Shown one piece after another: positions 1 to 11,673 of a stretch of DNA of 64,000 nucleotides. The DNA is from Climacium dendroides. Its lineage: Eukaryota > Streptophyta > Bryopsida > Hypnales > Climaciaceae. Numbering within the stretch: position 1 is the first letter of the stretch; each line of letters starts with the position of its first letter. The position numbers were made by a program, and so were the translations under genes. Under the pieces are notes generated by a model, which was given only the letters and a program-made list of their open reading frames with translations, was not told the origin of the DNA and searched no databases. Location of the stretch: contig OX467083.1 in assembly GCA_950106755.1 (NCBI GenBank), positions 1,401,501 to 1,465,500 of the forward strand. Reading direction: 5' to 3'.

Positions 1-326
1 ATGTGACGGGAGACCTCCCGATACGTGCCTCGCTGGATGCGTTGTTGGCTTCCGGTCACGCTGAGATCTCAGGGAAGATAGAATGCTTCCCCTCCAGGAA
101 ATAAATAGCAACATTACCTGGTCTTTCCCGCTTTATCTTGCACCTGAGCACCTGGTAAAAATTGGACCATTCCCACTTCATCAAACAAGAATGATATGGC
201 ACCATTACCTTGAGGAAAATCACAAAATGAATACCATAAGGTAAATCACCTGACGAAAGCCATCTGGAAATCATTCATCGAATTTCTATTTGAAAAAGTA
301 TTGTGCAAACACCTCCTGGTAAAGCA
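1..326. repeat. Degenerate repeats downstream of the left-end gene
   Basis: This stretch lies beyond the stop codon of the minus-strand gene that follows. It holds imperfect copies of a motif like CCTGGTAAARCATTAT at irregular spacings of roughly 80-100 bases, and the pattern runs on into the last exon of that gene. On the minus strand the copies read as related, stop-interrupted peptides (compare FYHKAF inside the exon). This suggests an old internal duplication of the gene's 3' end, but the similarity is weak and I assign no function. Confidence 0.35.
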
Positions 327-2962
327 TTATGAAAACACACCAGGGGAAATCATACAAGCTACACCATATGTAAAAACATCAAGATATCCCCGGATTTGAA
401 AGTGGTTTATAAATGCCTTGTGGTAAAACATGAAAGAAACACCCTTGGGTGAATCATCAAAGTAATACCATATGGAAATGTTCCTTGGCATTCTCATCAT
501 GTTCTCAATGTCACTAAAATCTACAACCAAATCTGTAAACTAATCTACAAACAAACTATACACACAACCTAGAGTAGCTATCATGTAGCTCCTCAATCAA
601 ATACATCTTCTCAATTAACCTACATCACACAGAACAAACAAACGGGTCAAAATCAAACATCACTAATAGGGGTAATATCACTAACGAGAAATAACACTAA
701 TGTGATATTAAATGATATTAAATATCTAATTTAATATCACATATGTGAAAATCCATAGGGGTAATATGCAAAAGTAGTATCAACAATAATACAAACCTTA
801 ATTATTCAAAACTTTTACCAAAACGTTCCAAAGAAGTAACAAAAACGTACCATGCATGAGAAACTTGCCCACACTCCTCACGGCCTCTTCATCAGTCATA
901 CCATTGATGTTTGTAAAAATGTTTTTTTTCGCCAATATGTTTTCTTGCTTCATGAACACCCTAATCTTGGAGTACAAATCGTCCACATCATCAAATCCAA
1001 TACTCTCCATGATCAATTTCTCAACAATAGGTAGTGACAACACTGGCTTTGAATGTTGAGGTGGCGGTGGGTGTTTAGATTTTCTGCTATGAATTCGATT
1101 TGAAACTCTTAGTGTGGGTTGCTGTACAACAACATTAAGGTCATTGAATTAGTATGTTTGGCTTCCTATTTAAATTTAACTAAATAAATTTGGAAAAATT
1201 TAAACAAACACTTTGCACAAAAATAATCTTGGAAGTTAAATTAACTCAAGCACATACCACATCACTTGAGACCAACAGAACTTGTTGCTCAATAGTGTTG
1301 TGTCTTGCTTCCTCATTGCAATCTTGCATTTCAGTCTCTGTTTCGTAAAATGGCTCCTGCGGGGGCTCCTGTGATGGAACAACCTGCATGCAAGCATAAT
1401 GTCAGTTATCAATTCACTATCTCATTAAATTTATAAACTTATATAATTTAAAGGTATCAAAAAGAGTATTGTATAATAACGTGCAGGTGGGATGAAATTG
1501 CAACCATCAAATTACTACTCAGTGCAGGTACATCTTGCTCGTCAATTGTCTCCACTTCTGCTCCGCTTCCACTTTCAATTGTCTCGACCTGCACAGAGCA
1601 AAGAGTACCGAAAATTCAATTTGGGATTGGGAAACAATTTAAAACAACGAAAAAACATTGTTAACCTTTGGAAACAAGGAAGCCATTGGGTAGTTCCTCC
1701 AGAGAGAGCAAGCGGCACTCCAGAGGAGGGTAATTGACAAAAAGGCCGGTTCACATTGGCTGAATCCTAAATAAGCTTGGACACATTTAGCACATGAAAC
1801 GTTGGAAAGCTTGCACTTCACATCTTAATATGACTTTCCGGAGATATATAATATTTTGAAGGCTATAGGTCAAATTATGAAACATACACCAAATATGTTA
1901 GCTGAGGTCCGATTCTTTCGATAATTGAAGGCAATAATTCACACTTAGTGAATTCCTACAGTGATGATGAAACTACTGAAATCAAACATACCAGTATACC
2001 ACTGAGCACCATGTTTGGAAATATCCTAAAATAACTTATAAAAAGCAATGAAATATATCAAACTAACCTCTTGGTCTCCATCATGGCCACTTTTGTCCTT
2101 CAACTTCAACTTCTTTCTTGCATAGTGCAACATCTCCTTTATAATTTCGTAAATTTCCTTGGATTGCAGTTTGAGCGTAGTTGATCCACAGTTCAGAGCG
2201 GCCAATTCTGACTTTTTGTTGTCAATGAAAGATCTCAACGCAGTAGAAACCTCTGCATCTCTCAAATTTGGTGGATTTGTAAATAGACCATAGTCTTTCA
2301 ACCAACCATTGATGATGCGACGATTGGTCATCAACGTAAGGTACTAGTTGTAGAAGTGCTGTCGTAGAAGTTCTTTCCCGTACAATCTTCCCGGTTCTTT
2401 GTATACAGCAGGCGGTGGAATGAAGATCTGTTCGTAGCTTGGTGTTTCCAAAAAGGTGCAAGGTTTGTCTGCCGTTGGTCCACAGAGTTTCCTTGTTGCT
2501 ACATGTAACATTAAAGTTCATCATTTAGAATCAAATTGCAACAATAGACTTAGTCTAAATGATAAGATGAAGCAAATTGATTACTTGATCTCTCACCTGG
2601 AGCACCACATGGATCTGAGGCTGTAGATTTCAATTTCGGGAAACTGATCTTTGTAGCAGGAGGAGATGATGCACACTTTAATGTTGGTGCTGCATTTAAC
2701 AATCCAATTCATCATTAGAATCACATAATTTAAAATAAAAAAATCTTTCACAATTACATCACAAAAATCACAATGCAATTCAAACTATGTTATTCTTACA
2801 CTTCACTACTGCCGCAAGGGAAGGGAGCTGCATTGGAGGTAAACCCAGAGAGATTAGCTTCATATTGTTTTGTTGAATATTTGCCTCTCTTTGTTGAACA
2901 TAGCTATTACTTGATTCCTCCAAGCTTTCTACTAGCTTTATCTTTTTCTTCTTTGGTGCCAT
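327..2962 (-). CDS. Unrecognised eight-exon gene, interrupted by one in-frame TAG
   Basis: I built this gene from splice signals. The exons on the minus strand are 2962-2800, 2689-2597, 2498-2068, 1815-1666, 1588-1532, 1383-1258, 1121-851 and 532-327. All introns are GT-AG, all seven junctions keep phase, and the total is 1497 bases (499 codons). The start is an ATG followed by a lysine run (MAPKKKKIK), which resembles a nuclear localisation signal. Downstream come a Gln/Asn-rich helix-like segment, a Pro/Ser-rich linker, a charged lysine-rich stretch (HYARKKLKLKDK), an acidic linker, a KHPPPP motif, and an acidic segment with IGFDDVDDLY. Frame is lost only at TAG 2344-2346 in exon 3, just after QHFYN; coding character resumes at once. 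I recognise no family. It is either a very young pseudogene, a sequencing error, or a 136-residue protein ending at that TAG. Exon 4 is the least certain because its acceptor is weak and other frames are open there. Confidence 0.55.
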
Positions 2963-5485
2963 CTATACAAAATATGATCACAACAAGAAACATTCAACAT
3001 ATTTTTGATATTGCATCCTCAGACCCTCATTTCTCTTCCTGCTACTGACTGCCTAACTTTGCAGACAACCAATGCGTGCCTAAAGCGAAAGGGGAAACAA
3101 ACAACCTCTGGACATCAAGGCACGGTGCCCAAGGTGAAGCATGACAGTCATGAACCAAGGGCGGAAAAAACTAGCCAACTCGTATTCTAATATTTGGACC
3201 AGAATGCAGAGCCAAATTTGACACTTGCATTGATACTTAACTTTAGCTCAAGTGCTTCTTAAAATCCTCAACTACATTCAACTTCAAGAAACGCCTCAAT
3301 TGCCGCAAAAAAAATTGATCGGTCACTGTTACCTAATGCCACACCAAATGTCACAGTAATTCCAACCTAAAATGTGTGATTAGAATTTTTTTTCTTAAAT
3401 GTAGTGAATCAAAGAGTTAGGTTCAGCAGTTTGTTCAAATTATCTATTTAATGTATCAGTTTTCACGCTAAAAATAAATGTAATCACAAGTTTAAGAATC
3501 AAGATATTCTTACCGCAACTTTGATATCATTTTCGGCAAACACCTGCGGGAAAATCAAAATCAAAGTAGCACAATGATAGCATGAGAGATACAAGCATAC
3601 ATACTGTAAGTGTTTGCCAATCAATGTACAACATCCAAAATTAGCAGGCCAATCACACAGATTTATAACCTCTCAGCATCACCATCAAGAACACGCGCGC
3701 TAGCTCCTGCCATCAGGAACTCGCTCTCATCTTTGCCCGCTCAAATCCGACAACAACGTGCAACCAGAAGCACCTCTCTTTACGTTTTATGTTCATATAC
3801 AATACTCTTTGCTCTATCTGAAGATATAGTGCAAAGATTTAGAATGGAAGCAAAAGCTTACAGGTGATATATAATCTGTACGAATGTACACAATCAAGAA
3901 CCAGAACCTAAAATCACTTGTCGTCGAAGCAAAAATTCTGCAGAAACTCAGACAATCCTGCTGCGCAAAGTCCTGCTGCACGAAGTCCTCCTGTACGAAG
4001 TAGCTCACACACAAGGTCTCAGAGATCTAAGTGAAGAAAGCACATAAGCACGCTTAAGCTCTGCTCGGCGCCACTCGACATCGTTTTCATTCAACTAAAT
4101 CTTCATCCAACTAAAATTTCATCCATCGAGTATGGGCAGCGATGTGACAGGTTAGTGCCGTAGTGGTGTGTAACACCACATAACATCATGTTACGTAGTG
4201 ACGTAATTGACGTTACATAGTTACTATCTTGAGCAAAATCTCAGACCGTCCTCCTTCATGCCAGATTGGTTTTCCTTTCACCCCAGATCAGGTCGATTGG
4301 TGATTCTCATTGGTTTGTGTCGTCATCTTATTGTTTCTTCACTTTCTTGCTTAGAGTAAGAGTTGGAGATCTATCTCGTGGCGAGCTGGATCCACCCTAG
4401 CCTTTACCTTTTGTAATTTTTATCTTAGAGATGTACATCTGAGGGTTGTGCATTCTCCCGATGTGTTATTTTCTTCGGCATGAAGGTTGTTAAATGTTCT
4501 CAATGTATGCGGTCTCATCATTGCCAAATTTGACAAATTATCTGATTCTTTCTAGCTTTTGGGTCACAGGTTTTCAAACGAATTAGGCATTCGAAATTGA
4601 TAATTCAAAATAGATAAGGCACATTGAATTCACCGAGTAGTCCTAGATTTTCGCAAAACCCTGAAGTCAGAATTTGCAAATTTTATCATGCCAAGCAAAT
4701 AAAAAATTCCTGCGTTTTCCCCAGGGAAAGAACGGGGGAGGAGCAAAACGACCTCCGGAAGAAGCTCGCTGCACTACTGTAGACGCGACTGGCGGCATCC
4801 TATGCACAGTGCGACAACTTTCCACCGATCTTTGCGCATCCCGTCCAGAACGATGGAGGTCGTTTGATCGACAATCGGGAACAAAGTGAATCATGCTCCC
4901 TGTTCAAGTGTACTGTCCGGCTGTCTTTCCAAGTAGGTTCACATCGTTCTCCAAGGTGCTGAATCCAGAGCGAGGAAAGCTTAACACTCTAATCGATCTT
5001 GGTGCTGTCAAGTTTGATGAAGTTGGGTTTCTCGTCGATTTCTGGATAGAGGTTTGCCTTCGTTGGACTGCTTCTCCGAGCTTACATCCTGATCAAAACT
5101 AGCTCTTTTGTGCAGAATCCCAGCCATAATAAGTCTTGTCTTCGGAAGGTACAATAAGATGCTTACAAATTAAGGAATTCAGTACGAGGCAAGTGAAAAA
5201 GAGAGGTGAGTTTCTTGTAGATCTCGAGGGTTTGTTCTTGCTTTGAATATCACTTTCTCAGTTGAAAGTATTGCAATCGAATTCTTGTGGATCTTTTTTG
5301 ATAATCATAAGAATCGAGGCCCAATATTGTGGTATTATATACACTGAATCCTATTGCTTCTGAGTAGTTGAATCTCAGTTTCGATAACCTTACAACCATG
5401 TTAAAGTGAAATTTCTAATTTTTAAGTTGGGCACTTCTTATGCAAGTATCTTTTTGCTGACAAAGGATGAATAGGTTCCTCACTT
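2963..5485. other. Intergenic region between two divergent genes
   Basis: This 2.5 kb separates the minus-strand gene on the left from the transposase-derived gene on the right, so it must hold both promoters. I see no convincing exon. A 69-codon open frame at 4893-5102 contains LNPERGKLNTLIDLG and ends near a possible GT donor; it could be an upstream exon of the next gene but resembles nothing I know. Around 4666-4730 the sequence shares words (CAGAATTTGCAAA, AAAAAATTCC, GCGTTTTCCCCAGGG) with the right half of the 230-bp MITE at 19.8-20.0 kb, so a relic of that family is probable. Short palindromic words sit at 4150-4220. Confidence 0.4.
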
Positions 5486-7296
5486 ATGATGTTCACTGGG
5501 GACCATCCTGCACAGACTAAGATTGGGATGCTAAAGGCATCTGGGAAAAATCCATGTCGAAGGTGTGTATGTTATTCCTCCCTTCAAAGTGGTCATTATG
5601 TTTACGGAAACAACAGGCAACAGATATTAGATCCCCCACATCGGCGTTCCAGTGATGAGTTATTTGATACTGTAAGGCGATGGAAACGAGCACCAGCTGG
5701 ACCAGCCAAAGAATCAATATTGCAAGAAGGAGGTATTTCAGGGGAATCCATTTTGTGGAGGTTATTCCATTTGTACGATTTTGATATCGGTTTGGATCTG
5801 GTTTTTGATGTCATGCACATCACTAGTTTGAACCTCTTCAAAACTTATATTTCAAAATTGTTTTCCGAAATGAAAGAAGTTGGAGTGAATATGGAAGAGG
5901 TACAACAAACATGCTTGGCGGTTTCCAGGGTACGGCCTTATGAGCTAAGACAAGGGAGATGGCCAAATAATCCTATTGACTTACATACAACATACATGGC
6001 TGAAGAAAATCAATTGTTTGTTCAATGGATTCTTCCACATGTTCTAAATGTGGTTCATGGTCAGATCTCATTTGAAAGACAGCAATTGGGTCTTCTTTTG
6101 GTAGACATCAGTCACTACTTCTTCAATCATACAAGAGTTCATGGTTGGTCAGCACGAGACATTGATGTTGTAAAAGGAATGTTCCACTCTTGGAGGGTGC
6201 TATCTGAAGAGTTAGATGGGCCAAATGGAGCCCCTTTGGAGCACGTAGCTGGTGAGTTTTTTGTCATGTGGAACTTGGGATTTTTAATTACTACTTGTAT
6301 TTGGCCAAGAGTTTTGACTAGTTCTAATGAAATGACTTTTCGTATGCAGGTGCATGTCACATTCTTGATGACATTGTGCGTTTTGGACCTAGTGAGCTTT
6401 ACTGGTGTTATTCATATGAAAGGCTAGTTTCAAAATTTCATAAGATATCTACCAACAAGAAAGAGATGGAAGTGTCCTACATACAATATTATTCACGGGA
6501 GATTTTCACACTTGTTAGGAAGCAACTGCAGGTTGATGGAGGTGGACTTTCAAGTCAACAAAGGAGTATGTTATCTTTGCACAAGCAACTAATTATTCCA
6601 GAGGGAGTTTTTTGTGATGAAATTGACAATATCTGTTGCAATTTATGGCATTCGAAATGTGTCATTGAAGTTTCCACAATTGAAAAGGCATATGAGATAT
6701 GGAACCTTTTGCAAAAGATGAGTCCGAATCCCTGCAAAAGGACAGTTGCATTGAAAGGGATTTTGATTCGACGAAAGGATACCAAATCAAAAAATATGCC
6801 TATGGACTTTCAAAAGTATGTACTGGAGTATTTGAGGAATATGGGAATCCTTGGGGACTCGAATTCACATGAATTCACTCCTTTCATGAAGGAAGTGAAA
6901 TATGTCATGTTGGAGGGGAAATTATACAAACCTGATTGTGATGTCATAGTGGAGAGAGATTCTATGGATGCAACACCATATAAAGCAAATATCAAGAGAT
7001 TTTTCAGTCACGAGTTTGGTGGAGAAATTCGGGTTTTTTTCTCTGCAACTTACTATTTGCATTTGCAAGATGAAGTTGATGGAAGGCTTGTAGACAAGAT
7101 TGACAAAATTACCGGAATGAATTTAGTGCTCAACAGTCGCATGTTCCCATATTCCTACACTTGCATTCGCCCTATGGAGAAACTTGTATGCAAATTCATG
7201 AAGATTCCGTGTCCAGCACACATTGGACAAGAATACAGTGTTGCTTATGGCTTTGGAGATTATCCACGTCAGGATGCAATGCACTACATAGTTTGA
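5486..7296 (+). CDS. TNP2-like (CACTA) transposase-derived protein, N-terminally incomplete
   Basis: Two exons, 5486-6251 and 6350-7296, join across a GT-AG intron in phase 1 to give 570 residues without a stop. Residues 5-9 are GDHPA, the position of an Asp in the catalytic core of CACTA transposases (the second acidic residue, as I understand the family), followed by a Cys cluster CRRCVC at 24-29. FDVMH at 107-111 matches the family's conserved block, and ILDDIVRFGPSELYW with YERLVSKFHK (about 261-288) matches the DUF4218-like region that normally follows. Full-length TNP2 proteins have several hundred further residues upstream, including the first catalytic Asp. Those are not visible, so this is either truncated, missing upstream exons, or a host gene derived from a transposase. 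Start choice: two adjacent ATGs precede GDHPA; an acceptor just upstream (ATAG at 5471-5474) would allow an earlier exon. The long uninterrupted frame is unusual for dead transposon DNA. The function as a transposase is inferred, not shown. Confidence 0.7.
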
Positions 7297-7855
7297 GAGG
7301 TATATATGATTCTTATTTGAAATGAAGATTTTAGCTGTGTATGGCTATGCAATTTATTCGGCCACTTTAGATTGCACTGCGAGGCATCGTTGTATGTCTG
7401 CAACAAGAGCTTGTTGATCGCAACATTTGCTTGTTTCTTGTCATCCTTGGAAATGTCATCATTTGAGAACATTTTAATCACAATCCTTAGCTTATGTTTT
7501 GGGTGGTTACGGTTGGTATGCAGTGTGGCTCAGATAAAGTTTGCATTCTATTCCATTCCCAAGGTACTATTCTCAACCTTCACATTTTTTTTGGCTCTTT
7601 ACATTACTTTTTCATATTGTTTGAATATTTTCTTAGTATCTCATTGCAAAATTTGAACATGAAATATTGAGGCAGTTTGAAATGCTCCTTTTGTGAAAGG
7701 GAACTAGCTATCATGATGAAACTTCGAAAGGACAAAAGTGTGCTTGAGGTTTAGGGTTAAACTTGGAAGTCATAAATCTTAGTTTAGGCCTTTGGGCTAA
7801 CCCATTTTTAGATTAGTCTACTACTACATGTTGAGCTTTTTAGTGGGAATTGCAG
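7297..7855. other. Short AT-rich spacer
   Basis: This follows the transposase-derived gene and precedes the GRV2-like fragment. It contains open frames of up to 94 codons rich in Phe, Leu and Ser, which is what AT-rich noncoding DNA gives. I see nothing else in it. Confidence 0.4.
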
Positions 7856-8272
7856 AGACTCATCATATGACAATTCAATTTGCTAAGAAGATGAAGTTGG
7901 ATGGTTGCCACCTTGCTATTACAACATGGACAAAGGAATTTGAAATTTCCTATGACACTGAAACCCAAGTGCTCAGGTGCTTTGTCTTCCACATTTTAGT
8001 AGTTTTCACTCTTGTACATGCATGAGAATGTTTTTCAATGTAATAGAAATTGTCTCATTATATATAGCTTCTTCATTGTATGACATCATTCCTCTGTTCT
8101 TGTTTCATGTCTTGTTTCTCCTAAGAAGTTTTACTGGTTTGGTTTGGTTTTGTGTCAGGTTGGTGGAGTGTATGTTCGGTTGTTTCTCAAGGATCCAAAG
8201 TTTCCTCTCAGGAACCGAAAGCAGTTTATTGGATCAATGTGTGTGACAGCAGCTGCAGCTATGCATTACTGA
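7856..8272 (+). pseudogene. GRV2 (DnaJ subfamily C member 13 / RME-8 type) gene fragment
   Basis: The segment 8159-8272 starts right after a TTTTGTGTCAG acceptor and encodes VGGVYVRLFLKDPKFPLRNR. This matches a highly conserved stretch near the C-terminal end of plant GRV2, the J-domain protein of endosome-to-vacuole traffic. The following residues still follow the family pattern (K.F, then A..MHY) but are shortened and altered, and a TGA at 8270-8272 ends the frame where the real protein continues for several hundred residues. Upstream, 7856-7963 begins after a TTGCAG acceptor and reads an open exon with DGCHLAITTWTKEFEISYD; its GT donor after ACCCAA would join in phase 0 to the GRV2 segment. 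That upstream exon does not clearly match GRV2. No J-domain or other GRV2 part is nearby, so this is a displaced fragment rather than a gene. Confidence 0.65.
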
Positions 8273-9068
8273 TTAGAGTCTCAATCCTCGCATCGTATGC
8301 TTGTGTAGGTCATTAAGCAAAGCATGAAAGAATTAGGATTAAATTTAATAATAATGGACGCAATGTTGGAGGGAGTGTGCACAATAACTGTAGAAATTGA
8401 GAATTGTAAATCAATGTTCACAAGGTAAAACTTGGTTCAGTTTTTTTTTTAATAGATTGATTCCCTCTTGGAAAAACGTATATGGATTCCTTCTTTGACT
8501 TACTTTACCATCTGGCTAATTTATTTTCCCACTTACACGAACATGCCAGGAGGGAAAGGTCTTCAGGTTTCCCACTTTCTGGAAATGGGAAAGGCTACTA
8601 TCTTCCTTGTGGAGATTCCGACAAGTCGACAGCACATGAGATTGCTGGGATGGCGGGACAGTAGCGGAATTTGGAGCGAAATCCTGCTGGCAAGCCTTCC
8701 GAGAGGTGGGACAGGGGCAAACCACGCACTCCTGAGGAAAGATAGATCAACAACGGTGCAATCGTCATCTTCGTGACACACATAAATTTTGCAAAATAAC
8801 ATTTAGCCTCAACAATCGTGGGTTCAGATTCATAATATCACTAAGAAATCGTTAGTGGATCGCTACGAGGGTCCACAGCAATTCAAGACTACGTAAAGCG
8901 TCTGAGGGTCTTCTCACAAAAATTGGGCAAAGTTGCCCAATTTCGTAAGTGAGTGGGCGCTTCCGGTAGGAGCGTGGTGGCGTTGAGTTCGGTACCCCCA
9001 CTAACGCACTTCGCAGCCCAGTTACAACAAATAGACCAGCACTACTTCTTGTGAACAATCGCGCCGTC
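8273..9068. other. Noncoding spacer becoming GC-rich toward its right end
   Basis: The left part is AT-rich. From about 8850 the base composition rises and CpG becomes frequent, in contrast to the rest of the region. Overlapping open frames of 60-102 codons exist on both strands between 8467 and 8802 and on the minus strand at 8852-9106, but none has a recognisable motif. A short palindrome-like word, AATTGGGCAAAGTTGCCCAATT, spans 8924-8945. Confidence 0.35.
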
Positions 9069-9410
9069 TTAGCGCAGCAACTGCCAATTCCACTCGCAGC
9101 CATCATCTTCGCGTCCTGAGTCGTGGTCGCCCACTACCTTCGAATTGATACACACAGAAGTCTTGATGATCAATCCCCACCTCCCCGTATCAACGTCCCT
9201 CACTGAAGAATCGTGCGCAAAATTCCACGGCCTTCCCAACTGTCTCGCCTCGAATCCGAAGGCTCCATCTCCCGCCAAAACCTTCACTCTCCCGCCTCCC
9301 AGACCCAACAGATACGGCCACGTTTGCAGAGGAAGACCCGCACAATCAACGGGTAAAGTAATGTACGTAGCGGCCGCCGTATCGTAAGGCAGTTTCAATA
9401 TTTTTGACAT
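9069..9410 (-). CDS. Possible first exon of an unrecognised protein
   Basis: A GC-rich open frame of 113 codons begins with ATG at 9410 and ends at 9069. Its first 90 residues are balanced in composition and Gly-rich in the middle (LGLGGGRVKVLAGDGAFGF), unlike the low-complexity frames nearby. A possible GT donor follows CINSK (near 9140), so a spliced form could continue leftward, but I could not find the partner exon with confidence. No family is recognised. The alternative is an accidental open frame in a CpG-rich patch. Confidence 0.28.
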   Translation of the reverse strand: MSKILKLPYDTAAATYITLPVDCAGLPLQTWPYLLGLGGGRVKVLAGDGAFGFEARQLGRPWNFAHDSSVRDVDTGRWGLIIKTSVCINSKVVGDHDSGREDDGCEWNWQLLR

Positions 9411-9639
9411 GTGACGCCGTTCTAGGATGCATCTCGTGAGGAGTAATGCATCGTTCGATTCGGACTGGATGCGGCCATTTTGCTATTTCCACTAAACCCT
9501 AAAAACACCGGGACAGTGTTCAAATACGCGAAAAACAGAGACATACGGCCAGAGAAGGCTCTCGGGCTGTTCAAGGGTTAAACGAAAACCATGTGGCTCC
9601 ATCTACAAGAAATAAAATTCTATTTAGGAATCATCTTAA

Positions 9640-10569
9640 CCCCTAAAGAACCAAGGCCTTATTTCTGCCAAAAAACACTCCAAACTGCCATTTCTGTAGC
9701 AAAGAGTAAAAAAATTTGAAAATTATTTTTTCTACACATCCAACCATAGGATCTTATACCTTACTAGTATGAAAATGTGTGGAAAAAATTTCAGAAATTC
9801 TGATCACACAGATTAAAAGATATTTGCGTTTAAAGTGAAAAAAACAATTTTTTCAGTACCTTGTGGGATTGAATTATTTGACTTTGAACTTTTTTAACTT
9901 AAATTTTTTGCACCACAAAGTTTTGAGCTTTAAATACTTATTGTGGGAAATTGAGTTGAGAGTTTAGGGGAAAAAAAAAAAAAAATTTTAAATTAATTTT
10001 CATGCTTAAAAAAATTGTTAAGTAGAAGTAGGTATGAGAATGAAGGAAAATCTAAATTATTAATATCTTTAAGATGGAATTAAAATGCACTAATCCCAAT
10101 GGTGAGATTGTTCGAGCAAGCAAACAAAATCATGTAAATTTTTTTTTCAGAAAAATTGTAAACATTGCATTCAGAAATGAATTCTATAAGTTATTTTTTT
10201 GGAAGATGCTCTAACTGCCCGATAAACAAGATTGTCCATAACTTTCTCATAATAAGTCCAAATGGAATGAATCAAAGCTTCCCATACAGACAAAAATATA
10301 ATCTACAAGAAAAAAAATCCAAAAACTAAAAATTCAAAATTTTTCAAATTTTTTTCGCTGCCCGGACTGCCCTCCATCCCCTATTTTGAGCTCATTTGGT
10401 CATGACTTTTGTTTCTGGGCACCAAATGTAAAAAAAATTATATTCCCACAAAGCTCATCAGTTTTTTTATCTTCAAAAAAAGTTTTAAAAAATCATGACA
10501 AAATTTCAGCCCATAGGTACCTACCCGAAATCCAATTTGTCCTCCGAAGGGACAATGGTCCTTTAGGGG
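9640..10569. mobile_element. TTAA-flanked MITE, copy 1 (930 bp)
   Basis: The element starts CCCCTAAAGAACC and ends GGTCCTTTAGGGG, an inverted terminal repeat, and is bordered on both sides by TTAA (9636-9639 and 10570-10573). It is noncoding. The left interior (GCCATTTCTGTAGCAAAGAG, ATAGGATCTTATACC, ACTAGTATGAAAATGTGTGG) recurs in the copies at 17.3 and 48.0 kb, and the right interior (CATGACAAAATTTC, CCAATTTGTCC) recurs inverted at 37.9 kb. A 4-bp TTAA duplication with ends starting CCC is the signature of the piggyBac superfamily; no transposase is present, so that assignment is inference. Confidence 0.75.
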
Positions 10570-10573
10570 TTAA

Positions 10574-11673
10574 AGATGAGAAGAAAACTTGCGATGGTTT
10601 TTAATTTTGTTGCCTAGTTCCCTTTCAAATATTTCTGTCACTTGGTTGTTCGAAAGAAGTCCATGTGTAAAGGAGGGATGAGGTCTCTCGTTATCTATCA
10701 CGATATCCATAAGGACTACTTAATAGAACTACCTCCAACATTCGGCAACTATTCTTCATTCAACAAGTTTTTGATTTAAACCTATTTTCCTTCTACATAT
10801 CTATCATGACATCCCAATTCTAAGTAGGAGAGTCTATAACTATAACACCAAAATTGTGCAACATACTGACTAGATGAGGCAACATCATGCTATCACCAAT
10901 CATGCATTTCAGGGTAAAGATAGCAATGCTAGAGTATCAACTAGTGTTTTCTTGGTACCATATTTCATGGTGCTTAACTTGTCCAGGTCCTTCATTAATG
11001 TGACAAGGCACTTATTTATCCTATTAGTGCATGAGACACTAATTTACCAAAAGCTATATATTTAAACTAGTGCAAGCCTGAAATATTACTGTAATTGCAC
11101 TAATTTGGACAAAATAAAGTAAATGTATTGACACTAATTTTGCAAGGTGACACAATTTTGTGCCCTCACTAAGACGATTCTTCCTAGTAGTGAGATACTT
11201 CCTAGCTAAGTTCATGAAATCTCATGTGGGTCTAGTCGGAGTAAGGTAGTTTCTTCCAATCTCTGATTACAAATGGCATTAGTCTGATATTAGCATAGTG
11301 TGACTCTATTTCAAGATCAAGTTGTTGAATTCCAAAATAGAGGTGCAATAGAAGTACCGAGGTAATTGAAACTTCATACCAGTCGTCTACCTTCGAAACC
11401 AGCTCATCAAAAGAATTTGAAAGAATCACGACATGAAATTACTTACACTGCCAAATTGGTGATGATATTCTCTCCACGCCCCCGCGGGCACTAACTCAGC
11501 GTGGACGTCATGAAAGAGAATTGCATTGTCATCAGACGCCAAGCAGGTTGGTTCTGTCATGTACTGTACAGTACGGTTACTTCGTTTACGAATTGCCTGT
11601 GTCATTCAAACTTTTTTATGTATGTGGAGTATAGTTGGTATATTTTGGTAATATAATTATCATGGCATCCTTA
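10574..11673. other. AT-rich intergenic sequence
   Basis: No gene is seen. A short GC-rich patch near 11475-11500 (CCACGCCCCCGCGGGCAC) and a palindrome TGTACTGTACAGTACGG near 11560 are the only distinct features. Confidence 0.4.

Noticed and set aside
8563..8802. Overlapping frames near 8.5-8.8 kb as a gene
   Set aside because: Frames on both strands are equally open, no domain or splice partner was found.
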